From positions 62,001-126,000 of the forward strand of contig CAKZHZ010000051.1 in assembly GCA_936928855.1 (NCBI GenBank): a stretch of DNA of 64,000 nt, read 5' to 3'. The stretch is from an uncultured Polycyclovorans sp. Lineage in GTDB: Bacteria > Pseudomonadota > Gammaproteobacteria > Nevskiales > Nevskiaceae. The position numbers were made by a program, and so were the translations under genes. The notes under the pieces were generated by a model that was given only the letters and a program-made list of their open reading frames with translations, ran no database searches and was not told where the DNA came from. Below, in pieces: positions 19,213 to 27,639 of the stretch (its first letter is position 1; each line of letters begins with the position of its first letter).

Positions 19213-20078
19213 AACAGGGATCCGGTGGTGCCGACGGCAAAAACCGCCAACAGAATCAACAGCGCCCGCCACTGCATGCGCAAGACCTCATCCAGGCAGT
19301 CTTCCAGTCGGCCCGGGACCGCGGGACCGCCCTCCCCCTCTTCGCGCATCACCGAGGCGGCCGCCACCTCAGACAACAACGTCCAGGTGCGGGCATGCCA
19401 GACCTGCGGCTCTTCCCCCAGACGGCGCCAGGTACGCAAGGCGTCATCGAGGCTGCCGGCCAAGCCGAACAACAGCGCCGTTACCCGTACCGGAACGAAC
19501 GCCACTACCTGATGCACACGGTCCGCCCATTGCTGCGCCGGGCTTTCCCCTTGATGCTGCAACAGGTGCAACGGCAGCCGACTGGCCAGACGGTACGCCA
19601 GCGCCCCCGCCGCGCCGAATGCCAGAAACCCCATCAGCACGCCGAAGAGCCGCTCGTGCGACTGAATGAACAACGACCCCAGAAGCGAGCGGTGCGAGGG
19701 CTCGGCCTGCGGCGCGTCCCACCGTAACGACTGCGTCAGACGACGTTCGGCGGCCTGATCTCCGGCCTCGTGGGCCGCCTGCAGGCGGTGAATATCCTCC
19801 GCCAGGTCCCGCGGCCCCAGGCACAGCAGCAACACCGCGGCGGACAGCAGGACCTGCAGGATCGGGCTCGGAATGCCCTCGAGTACCATGCCGACCCACC
19901 AGACCGGCAACACAATCCACAGCAACAGCACGATGGGGTTACGCCACAACGCGGGCCACGGCACCCAGCGCTCGACATTGCGCAGCAGCCAGGGCAACAC
20001 CCGGGCATCCCCCCAGCCCGGCAGCTGACCCAGCACGCGTTCGAACAGGATGGCGGCGAGGATGCCGATCAGGGTCAT
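19209..20078 (-). CDS. ampE: AmpE-like inner-membrane protein
   Basis: A 289-residue membrane protein with several hydrophobic segments (about 1-20, 45-70, 72-90, 140-165 and the C-terminal 20). AmpE of enterobacteria lies in the ampDE operon and is linked to beta-lactamase induction, but its mechanism is unknown; it belongs to the same clan as CobD/CbiB. Here MTLIGILAAILFERVLG and DRVHQVVAFVPVRVTALLFGLAGS resemble AmpE. The ATG overlaps the ampD stop (ATGA). With btuF downstream I considered CobD, but the ampD context and sequence favour AmpE. Confidence 0.8.
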   Translation of the reverse strand: MTLIGILAAILFERVLGQLPGWGDARVLPWLLRNVERWVPWPALWRNPIVLLLWIVLPVWWVGMVLEGIPSPILQVLLSAAVLLLCLGPRDLAEDIHRLQAAHEAGDQAAERRLTQSLRWDAPQAEPSHRSLLGSLFIQSHERLFGVLMGFLAFGAAGALAYRLASRLPLHLLQHQGESPAQQWADRVHQVVAFVPVRVTALLFGLAGSLDDALRTWRRLGEEPQVWHARTWTLLSEVAAASVMREEGEGGPAVPGRLEDCLDEVLRMQWRALLILLAVFAVGTTGSLL

Positions 20079-20689
20079 AGCAGGCTCCTGAAACTGGGCC
20101 AATCAAAATGGGGGCCGGGATCAGTCTTGCGCCCTGGCGCGATATCACTGTGCCCGACGATCCGGTCTGGCGTGATGGCAGGAAACGCCGCCATGAGGGC
20201 ATGGGTTACCTGTGCCAGCCGACGGTACTGTGTCGGCGTGAAGGGCCGATGATCCGAGCCCTCAAGTTCGATGCCAATCGAAAAGTCGTTACAGCGTGAG
20301 CGTCCTTCGAACGACGACAGACCCGCATGCCAGGCGCGGGCGCGCAGGGGCACGAATTGCACCAGCGCGCCCGCGCGCCGGAGAAACAGGTGCGCGGAAA
20401 CCCGCAGGTCCCGCAAGCTCGCGAAACTCGGGTGTGAGTCCGGGGCCAGCCGGTTGGTGAACAGTGCTTCCACAGCGCCCCCGGTGAAGTGCTCCGGCGG
20501 CAGGGAAATGGCGTGGATCACCAGAAGCGAAATGTCGTCGGCGACCGGGCGGGCATCATGATTCGGGGAGGCACACCAGCGTGCACCCCGCAGCCGCTCC
20601 CCGCTGGCATCGACCGACAGCCGTTGACGGCGCCGCCGCGCTGCGCCCGCTACACTCGGCGGTCTGGTTTCGATGAGTTCACTGCCCAT
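20075..20689 (-). CDS. ampD: 1,6-anhydro-N-acetylmuramyl-L-alanine amidase
   Basis: Cytoplasmic zinc amidase that cleaves anhydro-muropeptides during peptidoglycan recycling and so keeps AmpC beta-lactamase uninduced. Zinc ligands are visible in VIHAISLPP (His), RAWHAG and GHSDIAPGRKTDPGPHFDW; CNDFSIGIELEG is the family signature. The protein from the ATG at 20689 has 204 residues, with about 25 extra basic residues before the conserved core. No closer ATG, GTG or TTG is in frame. That start overlaps the 5' end of the divergent M16 protease gene by 2 to 17 bases, which is unusual. Confidence 0.94.
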   Translation of the reverse strand: MGSELIETRPPSVAGAARRRRQRLSVDASGERLRGARWCASPNHDARPVADDISLLVIHAISLPPEHFTGGAVEALFTNRLAPDSHPSFASLRDLRVSAHLFLRRAGALVQFVPLRARAWHAGLSSFEGRSRCNDFSIGIELEGSDHRPFTPTQYRRLAQVTHALMAAFPAITPDRIVGHSDIAPGRKTDPGPHFDWPSFRSLL

Positions 20690-23474
20690 GCTGCATTCTC
20701 TTCGCGTGCTCAGCGCCGCGACGCTTGTGGTCGGACTGGCGGGTTGCGCCAGCGGCCTCACCGGTACCGTGACTTCGATCACGACGGCACCTTCGCTGCC
20801 TCCGCTGCCCGAGGTCACGCTCTCCTACAGCAAGCATAGCCTCCCCAATGGGCTGACGCTGATCGTGCACGAGGATCGCAAGGCCCCCCTGGTCGCCGTG
20901 AACGTCTGGTACCACGTTGGCAGCAAGGACGAGCGGCCTGGCCGTACCGGCTTTGCCCACCTGTTCGAACATCTGATGTACAAGGGCACCGCCCACTACG
21001 ATGGTGACCCGTTCAAGCTGCTCGAACCCATCGGGGCCACCAAGATGAACGGCACCACCTGGTTCGACCGCACCAATTACTTCCAGAACGTGCCGAAGGG
21101 CGCACTGGACCTCGCCTTGTGGCTCGAGTCGGAACGGATGGGCCATCTGCTGCCGGCGCTGACCCAAGCCAAGCTCGATGAGGAACGCGGCGTCGTGCTC
21201 AACGAGAAACGCCAGGGCGAGAATCAACCCTACGGTCAGGTCTGGGAAGTGATCGCCGATCGCACCTGGCCCGAAGGGCACCCTTATTCCTGGACCACCA
21301 TCGGCTCGGAGGACGATCTCAACGCTGCCACGCTTGACGATGTTCGGGCCTGGTTCCAGCAGCATTATGGTGCCGCCAATGCCACCCTGGTGATTGCCGG
21401 TGATGTGGACACCGAGGATGTGGTGCAACGCGTCACCCACTATTTCGGGGACATCCCTGGCGGCCCGCCACAATCCCGGACCGAGGCCTGGGTCGCTCCA
21501 CGCCAGGACGAGAGCCGGCATGTCATGCAGGACCGTGTGCCGCAGACCCGGCAGATGCAGGTGTGGAACGTCCCCGGGTATTGCGAGGCGGATCACACGT
21601 TACTGCAGCTAGCGGCGAGCCTGATCGGCGGCGGCAAGAACACCCGGTTGTACGATCGTCTGGTCCATGAGGAGCAGAGCGCCACGCGTGCCAGTGCCTA
21701 CCTGATGCCGACTGAAATTGCCGCCCAGTTCGTGCTCGATCTCATGGTGCGACCGGACGGCGATGTCGATGCCGTCGAAACCAGTGCCCGCGCCGCGCTG
21801 GCGCACTTTCTGGAGGAAGGTCCCTCCATCGAGGAACTCGAACGCGCCCGCACCGAGATCTTTGCGGGTGCCGTCCGCGCCCTGGAGCGCATTGATGGCT
21901 ACCGTGGCAAGGCCTCCATGCTGGCGCAGGCTTCGGTCTATTGCGACGACCCCGGACATGTCGAGACGTGGCTCTCGCGCATCCGCGAGGCCACACCGGC
22001 CTCTGTTCGGGACGTGGCACGGCGCTGGCTGACCGAAGGACGCTTCGTCCTCACCGTGGCACCCTTCAGCGACGGCGAAGTGGCGGCGGAAGGGGCGGAC
22101 CGCAGCGCCCCGCCCGCTGTCGCACCGGCCGACCCGCTGGCACTGCCCGCGCTCGAACACTTCGTGCTCGACAACGGCATGAAAGTGGCCTTTGCGCAGC
22201 GCAGCGCGGCGCCGGTGGTGCAGTTCACCATGCTGTTCGATGGAGGAGTGGCCGCCGACCACCTGCAAGCGCCGGGGACTGCGGGCCTCACCATGGAGCT
22301 GCTGGATGAAGGCGCCGGAGATCGCGATGCGCTGGCGCTGGCTGCTGAAGCCAGCAGGCTCGGCGCCAATCTTGGCACCGGCGCCAACCTTGACCTCGCC
22401 TATGTCAGCCTCAATGCACTGAGCTCGCGCCTCGACCCCAGCCTCGGACTGATGGCCGATCTGCTGCGCCGACCGCGCATGGAAACCGCCGATTTTGAAC
22501 GCCTGCGGGCGCGGGCCCTTGCAGCAATTTCTCAGGAGCTGAGCAATCCGGCCAGCCTCGCCAACCGGGCGTATGCCGCGCCGCTGTTTGGCGCCCAGCA
22601 CCCCTATGCCATGGCCAGCGTGGGACGCGGCACTCCGGCCTCCGTTGCCGCCATGCAGCTGGACGACCTCCAGCAGTATCGGCACCACTGGCTGCGTCCG
22701 GACAATGCACAGCTGGTGGTGGTGGGTGACACCACCCGGGCCGTCCTGGAGCCGCTGCTGAACCGCCACTTCGGCGACTGGACCCCGCCGGCAGCGCCAT
22801 TGGCGCCATTGGACATTCCACAGACCGCCCCACCCGCCGGACAGGTGATTCTGCTGGATCGCCCGCAGGCGCAGCAGTCCTACCTGCTGGCGGCGCGCCT
22901 CGCCCCACCGCTCAATGCGGCAGACGCGGCCGCGCTGGAAGTCGCCAACCAAGCCCTCGGCGGCTCCTTCTCCGCGCGCCTGAACACCCGTCTGCGGGTC
23001 GACAAGAACTGGAGCTACGGCGCCTATACCGGCATCCGCAACAGTGGGCACCAACGCGCGTGGGTGGCGACCGCACCGGTACAGTCAGACAAGACCGTCG
23101 AAGCCCTGACCGAAATGGTGAAAGTGCTCGACGGCCCGCGAACCGACGCCCCCCTGACCGAGGCCGAAGTGCAATTCGCGCGCGACAGCCTGACCCGTGG
23201 CCTGCCCGGCGACAACGAAACCACCGGGGAAATCGCCAACTCGCTGATTTTCCCTCTGGCCTATGACGTGGCCGAGGACTACTGGAACCGGTATGTGCCC
23301 ACCCTGCAGATGGTCGATGCAGACCGCGCCAACGCCGCTGAACGGGCGCTCACCCCCATTCGCGACGCGGTGTTCGTGATCGTCGGGGATCTTTCGCAGA
23401 TCGAGGCGCCTGTACGGGCGGCCGCGACGGCACTCGGCCTTGGCACCGTGCGAGTGGAAACGATCGCGCCGTGA
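20673..23474 (+). CDS. M16 family zinc peptidase, lipoprotein, two-repeat form
   Basis: A 933-residue periplasmic or outer-membrane lipoprotein protease (lipobox GLAGC, Cys25). The first M16 domain carries the inverted zinc motif HLFEH at 96-100, with the distal glutamate in the DEERGVVLNEKRQ helix. The second half (about 490-930) is an inactive M16 domain (LFDGGVAADH in place of the zinc motif) completing the clam-shell, as in pitrilysin-like PqqL-type proteins. Substrates are probably small peptides; unknown. A second ATG at 20688 (MLHSLRVL) could be the true start and would reduce the overlap with ampD. Confidence 0.92.
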   Translation: MSSLPMLHSLRVLSAATLVVGLAGCASGLTGTVTSITTAPSLPPLPEVTLSYSKHSLPNGLTLIVHEDRKAPLVAVNVWYHVGSKDERPGRTGFAHLFEHLMYKGTAHYDGDPFKLLEPIGATKMNGTTWFDRTNYFQNVPKGALDLALWLESERMGHLLPALTQAKLDEERGVVLNEKRQGENQPYGQVWEVIADRTWPEGHPYSWTTIGSEDDLNAATLDDVRAWFQQHYGAANATLVIAGDVDTEDVVQRVTHYFGDIPGGPPQSRTEAWVAPRQDESRHVMQDRVPQTRQMQVWNVPGYCEADHTLLQLAASLIGGGKNTRLYDRLVHEEQSATRASAYLMPTEIAAQFVLDLMVRPDGDVDAVETSARAALAHFLEEGPSIEELERARTEIFAGAVRALERIDGYRGKASMLAQASVYCDDPGHVETWLSRIREATPASVRDVARRWLTEGRFVLTVAPFSDGEVAAEGADRSAPPAVAPADPLALPALEHFVLDNGMKVAFAQRSAAPVVQFTMLFDGGVAADHLQAPGTAGLTMELLDEGAGDRDALALAAEASRLGANLGTGANLDLAYVSLNALSSRLDPSLGLMADLLRRPRMETADFERLRARALAAISQELSNPASLANRAYAAPLFGAQHPYAMASVGRGTPASVAAMQLDDLQQYRHHWLRPDNAQLVVVGDTTRAVLEPLLNRHFGDWTPPAAPLAPLDIPQTAPPAGQVILLDRPQAQQSYLLAARLAPPLNAADAAALEVANQALGGSFSARLNTRLRVDKNWSYGAYTGIRNSGHQRAWVATAPVQSDKTVEALTEMVKVLDGPRTDAPLTEAEVQFARDSLTRGLPGDNETTGEIANSLIFPLAYDVAEDYWNRYVPTLQMVDADRANAAERALTPIRDAVFVIVGDLSQIEAPVRAAATALGLGTVRVETIAP

Positions 23475-23491
23475 ACGCCCCCGGCGCGCAA

Positions 23492-23779
23492 CTACTCGAT
23501 GCGGCCCAGCGGTCGTACGAAGGTATAGCGCGCCGGTTCAAGCACCAGCTTGCGGGCCGGCGTCTCGACATCCAGCTGGATGGCCGCCAGCGGCAGCTGC
23601 ACGACGAAGAACGCGGTCCCCAGCACCGTTCCGACCAGACTGAGCGGACGGACAATGACGAGGTCGGCCACCATGGCCGCGCCCGAGGGGGTGTCATCCA
23701 ACACCGCCGGGGGGCTGGCGGTGGCGAGCTGGGCCGAGAGCATCAGGGCCAGGCCGACTATCGCGGGAATGCGTCGCAT
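23492..23779 (-). CDS. Small exported conserved protein
   Basis: A 95-residue protein with a signal peptide (cleavage near ATA-SPP) and a hydrophobic central stretch around 38-65 (ADLVIVRPLSLVGTVLGTAFF). The PSGAAMVADLVIVRPL and YTFVRPLG segments occur in a conserved family of small exported proteins in gammaproteobacteria that has no known function to my knowledge. It is convergent with the M16 protease and starts 50 bases from the divergent DUF2007-like gene. Confidence 0.7.
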   Translation of the reverse strand: MRRIPAIVGLALMLSAQLATASPPAVLDDTPSGAAMVADLVIVRPLSLVGTVLGTAFFVVQLPLAAIQLDVETPARKLVLEPARYTFVRPLGRIE

Positions 23780-23829
23780 GTGCGGTCTCCGATCAACATG
23801 GCGCCCAGCATAGTCGGCCCGCGTCCGGA

Positions 23830-24138
23830 ATGCAGCCGGTGAATCCTCTCTACCTGGCGGCGGATCCGCTGGAGGCTCACCTCCTGCGGGATTTTCTGGC
23901 AGAGCGGGGCATCGCTGTCGACCTGCTCGACCTGCACCTGTGGGGCGGGCGCGGGGACCTGCCGGTCAACCTCTACCCCCGGGTGCATCTGCGCGACCCC
24001 CGCCAGCGCGCCGCCGCGCTGGCGGCACTGGCCGAGTGGAAACGTCGTGGTAGCGGTGTCGACTGGCACTGCAGCTGTGGCGAGCCGGTGCCGGACACCT
24101 TCGAGTGTTGCTGGGCCTGCGGTCGGCAGCGCCCCTGA
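23830..24138 (+). CDS. DUF2007-domain protein with C-terminal zinc ribbon
   Basis: A 102-residue cytoplasmic protein. The N-terminal 65 residues (YLAADPLEAHLLRDFLAERGI, then a second half with PRVHL) match the DUF2007 putative signal-transducing fold. The C-terminus has two Cys-x-Cys/Cys-x-x-Cys knuckles (CSC and CWAC), probably one zinc ribbon. Function unknown. It is convergent with gpsA. Confidence 0.75.
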   Translation: MQPVNPLYLAADPLEAHLLRDFLAERGIAVDLLDLHLWGGRGDLPVNLYPRVHLRDPRQRAAALAALAEWKRRGSGVDWHCSCGEPVPDTFECCWACGRQRP

Positions 24139-24149
24139 CAACGGGGCCG

Positions 24150-25163
24150 TTACTCCTGCTCGGCCCGCGCCGGTCGCGTCGCCAGGCGACGCACGCCTTC
24201 CACCGGGGTGATCTCGCCCCGCAGGATGGCCGAGACGGTTTCGGTGATCGGCATCTCCACCTGGTGGCGGTGCGCCAGCCGCAGCACTTCGGGCGCCGCC
24301 TTGATGCCTTCAACGACCTGCCGGATTTCAGTGATCGCGGCGTCCACCGCGAGCCCCTTGGCGAGCAGCAGCCCCATGCGCCGGTTGCGAGACTGATCAT
24401 CGGTGCAGGTCAGCACCAGATCGCCCATGCCGGCCAGCCCCATGAGCGTCTCGGGGCGTGCCCCCAGGGCTTCGCCGAGGCGCATGATCTCTGCCAGGCC
24501 CCGTGTGATCAGCGCAGCACGCGTATTGGCCCCCAATCGCAAGCCGTCGGCAATGCCGACACCGATCGCCATCACATTCTTGGCGGCGCCCCCGATTTCA
24601 ACACCCGGCAGGTCATCTGCGGTGTACGCGCGGAATCCGTCGCCATGCAGCTCCAGCGCCAGCTTTTCAGCAAAGTCTGCGTGCTGTGAGGCCACCGTCA
24701 CCGCGGTCGGCAGCCCCAGTCCCAGCTCCTTCGCGAAGGTGGGCCCGGAAATCACCGCCAGTGGCACTTCCGGCCCGAGCACATCCTCGATGACCTGATG
24801 CACCAGACGCCCACTGCCCGGTTCCAGGCCCTTGCAGGCGCAGGCCACGCCCTGTCCGGGACGCAACAGAGGCTGCAGCTGTTCGAGCATGCCGCGCAGG
24901 GCATGACTGGGGGTCGCCACCAGAACATCTGCGGCCTGCGAGACCGCGGCGCCGAGGTCGGCCACCGCCGTCAGCTTGACCGGGAATGCACAGCCTGGGA
25001 GGTAGTTGTCGTTCGCGCGCGCCGCCTGCATCGTCGCCATGGCATCGGCATCGCGCCCCCACAGCAGGGTGTCGCTACCCCGCCGGGCGAGGTGGATGGC
25101 CAGCGCGGTGCCGAACGACCCCGCGCCGAGCACCGCCATCGCATGACTGGGGGGCGCCGTCAT
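24150..25163 (-). CDS. gpsA: Glycerol-3-phosphate dehydrogenase [NAD(P)+]
   Basis: Makes sn-glycerol-3-phosphate from dihydroxyacetone phosphate for phospholipid synthesis. The Rossmann loop LGAGSFG is at 12-18, ISGPTFAKEL and the catalytic-lysine segment GGAAKNVMAIGVGIADGL follow, and the C-terminus is standard. The ATG at 25163 gives 337 residues and overlaps the secB stop by one base (TGATG); the frame upstream belongs to secB in another register. The secB-gpsA order is common in gammaproteobacteria. Confidence 0.97.
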   Translation of the reverse strand: MTAPPSHAMAVLGAGSFGTALAIHLARRGSDTLLWGRDADAMATMQAARANDNYLPGCAFPVKLTAVADLGAAVSQAADVLVATPSHALRGMLEQLQPLLRPGQGVACACKGLEPGSGRLVHQVIEDVLGPEVPLAVISGPTFAKELGLGLPTAVTVASQHADFAEKLALELHGDGFRAYTADDLPGVEIGGAAKNVMAIGVGIADGLRLGANTRAALITRGLAEIMRLGEALGARPETLMGLAGMGDLVLTCTDDQSRNRRMGLLLAKGLAVDAAITEIRQVVEGIKAAPEVLRLAHRHQVEMPITETVSAILRGEITPVEGVRRLATRPARAEQE

Positions 25164-25675
25164 CAATGCGTGGTGGCGGGCTTCTCGGCAGCCGCTTCGG
25201 CCTGACGCTTGCGCTGGTGTTCCAGGAAAAGCGCCTCGAAATTGATCGGCTGCAGCAGCAGCTGCGGGAACCCTGCCCGCTGCACGAGATCGGCAATGGT
25301 CTCGCGCGCAAAGGGGAAGATCAGCCCCGGGCAATAGCCGCCCAGGATGGCCGCGCGCTCAGTCGGCTGATCGAAGCCCTTGACGGTGAACACGCCGGCC
25401 TGATGCGCTTCCACCAGAAACGCGACATCCTCGCCGAGCTTGGCGGTCACGGTCAGCACGATCTGCACCTGATAGCTGTCCTGTTGCAGGTCATCCACCT
25501 TGGTATTGACCTGCACGTCGACTTCGGGACGCCATGGGCGCGTGAAGATCGCCGGTCCGTTCGGGACCTCGACCGAGGCGTCCTTGACGTAGATTTTCTG
25601 TAGCAGCACCTGCCGGCCGGGGGCGGTGGTGGGGTCTGCGCCGGGTGCCGGCGTGGGGCTTGGGGTATCGGTCAT
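25163..25675 (-). CDS. secB: Protein-export chaperone SecB
   Basis: Tetrameric cytoplasmic chaperone that keeps preproteins unfolded for SecA. The family core is clear: LQKIYVKDASVEVPNGP, the EVDVQVNTKVD beta strand and LFPFARE/LIFPFARETIADLVQRAGFPQLLLQPINF. The 170-residue length is normal, with short low-complexity tails rich in proline at the start and alanine at the end. It starts 2 bases after the grxC stop and overlaps gpsA by one base, so the three form an operon. Confidence 0.97.
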   Translation of the reverse strand: MTDTPSPTPAPGADPTTAPGRQVLLQKIYVKDASVEVPNGPAIFTRPWRPEVDVQVNTKVDDLQQDSYQVQIVLTVTAKLGEDVAFLVEAHQAGVFTVKGFDQPTERAAILGGYCPGLIFPFARETIADLVQRAGFPQLLLQPINFEALFLEHQRKRQAEAAAEKPATTH

Positions 25676-25677
25676 GC

Positions 25678-25938
25678 TCAGGAAGTCGGGTTGAGGAGAG
25701 GGTCGAGGCCGCCGGCGCGCTCCAGCGCGGCAAGGTCGTCAAAGCCGCCAACATGGGTATCGCCCACGAAAATCTGCGGCACGGTCCGACGACCGGTGCG
25801 CTGCATCATCTCGTCGCGACGCTGCGCGTCCTCGTCGATCCGCACTTCCTCCGGGGTCACGCCCTTGCTGGCCAGCAGGCGCTTGGCCATCTGGCAGAAC
25901 GGGCAGACACGGGTGGTGTACATGAGGACCGGTTGCAT
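25678..25938 (-). CDS. grxC: Glutaredoxin 3
   Basis: An 86-residue glutathione-dependent oxidoreductase with the dithiol active site CPFC at 12-15 (Phe instead of the more common Tyr), the VPQIFVGDTHVGGFDDL cis-proline and glutathione-binding segment, and the usual short glutaredoxin length. It is the second gene of the rhodanese-grxC-secB-gpsA unit. Confidence 0.96.
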   Translation of the reverse strand: MQPVLMYTTRVCPFCQMAKRLLASKGVTPEEVRIDEDAQRRDEMMQRTGRRTVPQIFVGDTHVGGFDDLAALERAGGLDPLLNPTS

Positions 25939-25947
25939 GGCGACTCT

Positions 25948-26373
25948 CTATCGGGCGGTGATCGGCAGATTGGCGTTGAGCCAGCCGTTGATGCCCCCGC
26001 GCAGCGAGTAGACCTCTTGCAGGCCAGCCTTCTTCAGCTTCTGCGCGGCCGTCAGACTGGAGCTGCCAAGCGCGCAGTAGATGATGATGGGACGTGCAGG
26101 ATTCTTGCCAAGGCGGCTGATCTCGCTGTCCAGCTTGGTCAGCGGGACCGATTGCGCGTGCAGCAGATGGCCCTTCTTGAAGTCGCCAGCGGAGCGGACA
26201 TCCAGTACCAGGGGGTCCCGGTCGTTGATCATGCGCACGGCCTCGCCGGCGCTGAGGCGTTTGCCACTGGTCATGCCGCCGTGCACCTCATTGGCGACCA
26301 GCAGGACAATAAGGGCCGCCAGGGCAGCAAACAGCAGCGGGTGATTACCGACAAAGGTCAGGATTTGATCCAT
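25948..26373 (-). CDS. Membrane-anchored rhodanese-like protein
   Basis: A 141-residue protein with an N-terminal transmembrane helix (about 10-28) and one rhodanese domain; LVLDVRSAGDFKKGHL is the family signature and the catalytic Cys100 sits in YCALGSSS. It resembles YibN, which occupies the same place upstream of grxC-secB in many gammaproteobacteria. The sulfur acceptor is unknown. Its start is 39 bases from the divergent envC start, so both promoters share that gap. Confidence 0.9.
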   Translation of the reverse strand: MDQILTFVGNHPLLFAALAALIVLLVANEVHGGMTSGKRLSAGEAVRMINDRDPLVLDVRSAGDFKKGHLLHAQSVPLTKLDSEISRLGKNPARPIIIYCALGSSSLTAAQKLKKAGLQEVYSLRGGINGWLNANLPITAR

Positions 26374-26412
26374 GGGCAGGGCAAGACAGCGGACTCGTTA
26401 TACGATTATCGC

Positions 26413-27558
26413 ATGATCCGCGTTCTGCTCCTGACCCTGTGCGGTCTCCTCGTCCTGCCCGCCATGGCGCAGGACGCCAAGAAGATTGCCGACGCCGAGC
26501 GGCAGCTCGCTTCCGTTCAGGCCCGCATCGAGGCGGTCGACAAGGAGATCAAGGCGGATCGCCGCCGCCAGGACACGCTGCAGCACGAGATGCAGCAGGT
26601 GGAGCAGGAGATCGCCGCCGCCGAGCGACAGCTGAAGGTGCTGGACGGGAAGCAGCGGCGCCAGACCGAGGCCGTGCGTGAAGCGCAGGCAGCTCAGCAG
26701 GCGGCAGCTGATCGGGTGCGGCAGCAGCAGGCGGCGCTGGCCACCACCCTGCGGATGGCGCACCGCATGGGCGATACGCCACAAACCCGCCTGCTGTTGA
26801 ATCAGGAAGACGCCCAGCAGATGGCCAGGGTCATGCAGTTCTTCCAGTATTTCAATCAGGCCCGGGCACGCCAGATCGATGCCCTCCGCTCGGAGCTCGA
26901 CACTCTGAAGGCGCGCGAGACGGCGCTGGCAACCGCCCGTGACCAGCTCGAAAAGGCCCGGGCCGAGCAGGCGGAAACCGTGGCCGGCCTCGACCGGCGC
27001 CGCGCCGAGCGCCAGGCCGCCATGCAATCGCTGGACGCCCGCATCCACGACCAGGGCGCCATGCTCAAGCAGCTCCAGCGCGACGAAGCCGGCGTGCAGA
27101 AGCTGCTGGACTCGCTGACGAACATCCTGGCCGACATCCCCCTCAACCCGGGCAAGGCCAAGCCCTTCGCGCAATCACGCGGCAGTTTGCTGCCGCCCGT
27201 TCAGGGACGGGTGCTGGCGGCTTACGGACAGGCCAAGAGCGGGACCAACCTGCGCTGGAAAGGCCAATGGCTGGCGGCCGCCACCGGCACCCCGGTGCGG
27301 GCGGCAGCGGGTGGGCGCGTGGCCTATGTCGGCTGGATGCACCGCTACGGCCTGATGGTGATTCTTGAGCATGACGGCGGCTACTACACCCTGTACGGTC
27401 ATGCCGATGCCGCCGACGTCCGTTTGGGGCAGTGGGTGGATGCCGGTACCCGCATCGCGCGCGCCGGCACCAGCGGCGGCCACCGCGACAGTGGCATCTA
27501 TTTCGAAATCCGCAAGGGGCGCAACGCCATCGATCCGCGTCCATGGTTGCGGCGCTGA
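26413..27558 (+). CDS. envC: Murein hydrolase activator EnvC
   Basis: A 381-residue periplasmic protein: signal peptide (cleavage near AMA-QDA), a long coiled coil (about 25-245) and a C-terminal LytM/M23-like domain (about 255-380). The zinc ligands of active M23 peptidases are not all present: the usual His/Asp of the first motif is replaced in NLRWKGQW, although YGHADA keeps part of the second. A degenerate LytM domain is the mark of EnvC, which activates the division amidases AmiA/AmiB rather than cutting peptidoglycan. The ATG at 26413 begins the signal peptide. ctpA follows 81 bases later, a common pairing. Confidence 0.92.
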   Translation: MIRVLLLTLCGLLVLPAMAQDAKKIADAERQLASVQARIEAVDKEIKADRRRQDTLQHEMQQVEQEIAAAERQLKVLDGKQRRQTEAVREAQAAQQAAADRVRQQQAALATTLRMAHRMGDTPQTRLLLNQEDAQQMARVMQFFQYFNQARARQIDALRSELDTLKARETALATARDQLEKARAEQAETVAGLDRRRAERQAAMQSLDARIHDQGAMLKQLQRDEAGVQKLLDSLTNILADIPLNPGKAKPFAQSRGSLLPPVQGRVLAAYGQAKSGTNLRWKGQWLAAATGTPVRAAAGGRVAYVGWMHRYGLMVILEHDGGYYTLYGHADAADVRLGQWVDAGTRIARAGTSGGHRDSGIYFEIRKGRNAIDPRPWLRR

Positions 27559-27639
27559 ATCCGGCGCCAGTTGCCCCTGTGCTATCGTCGCCGCACCGGG
27601 CGCCGACCCGGCCTTACCACGTATAAACGGACCTTTGTC

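Noticed and set aside
19209..20078. AmpE-like gene as CobD/CbiB (corrin synthesis) because of the B12 neighbourhood
   Set aside because: It is coupled to ampD, resembles AmpE at both ends, and no other corrin synthesis gene is present.
26413..27558. EnvC as an active M23 peptidase
   Set aside because: The first zinc-ligand motif is missing, which is the hallmark of the activator-only LytM domain.
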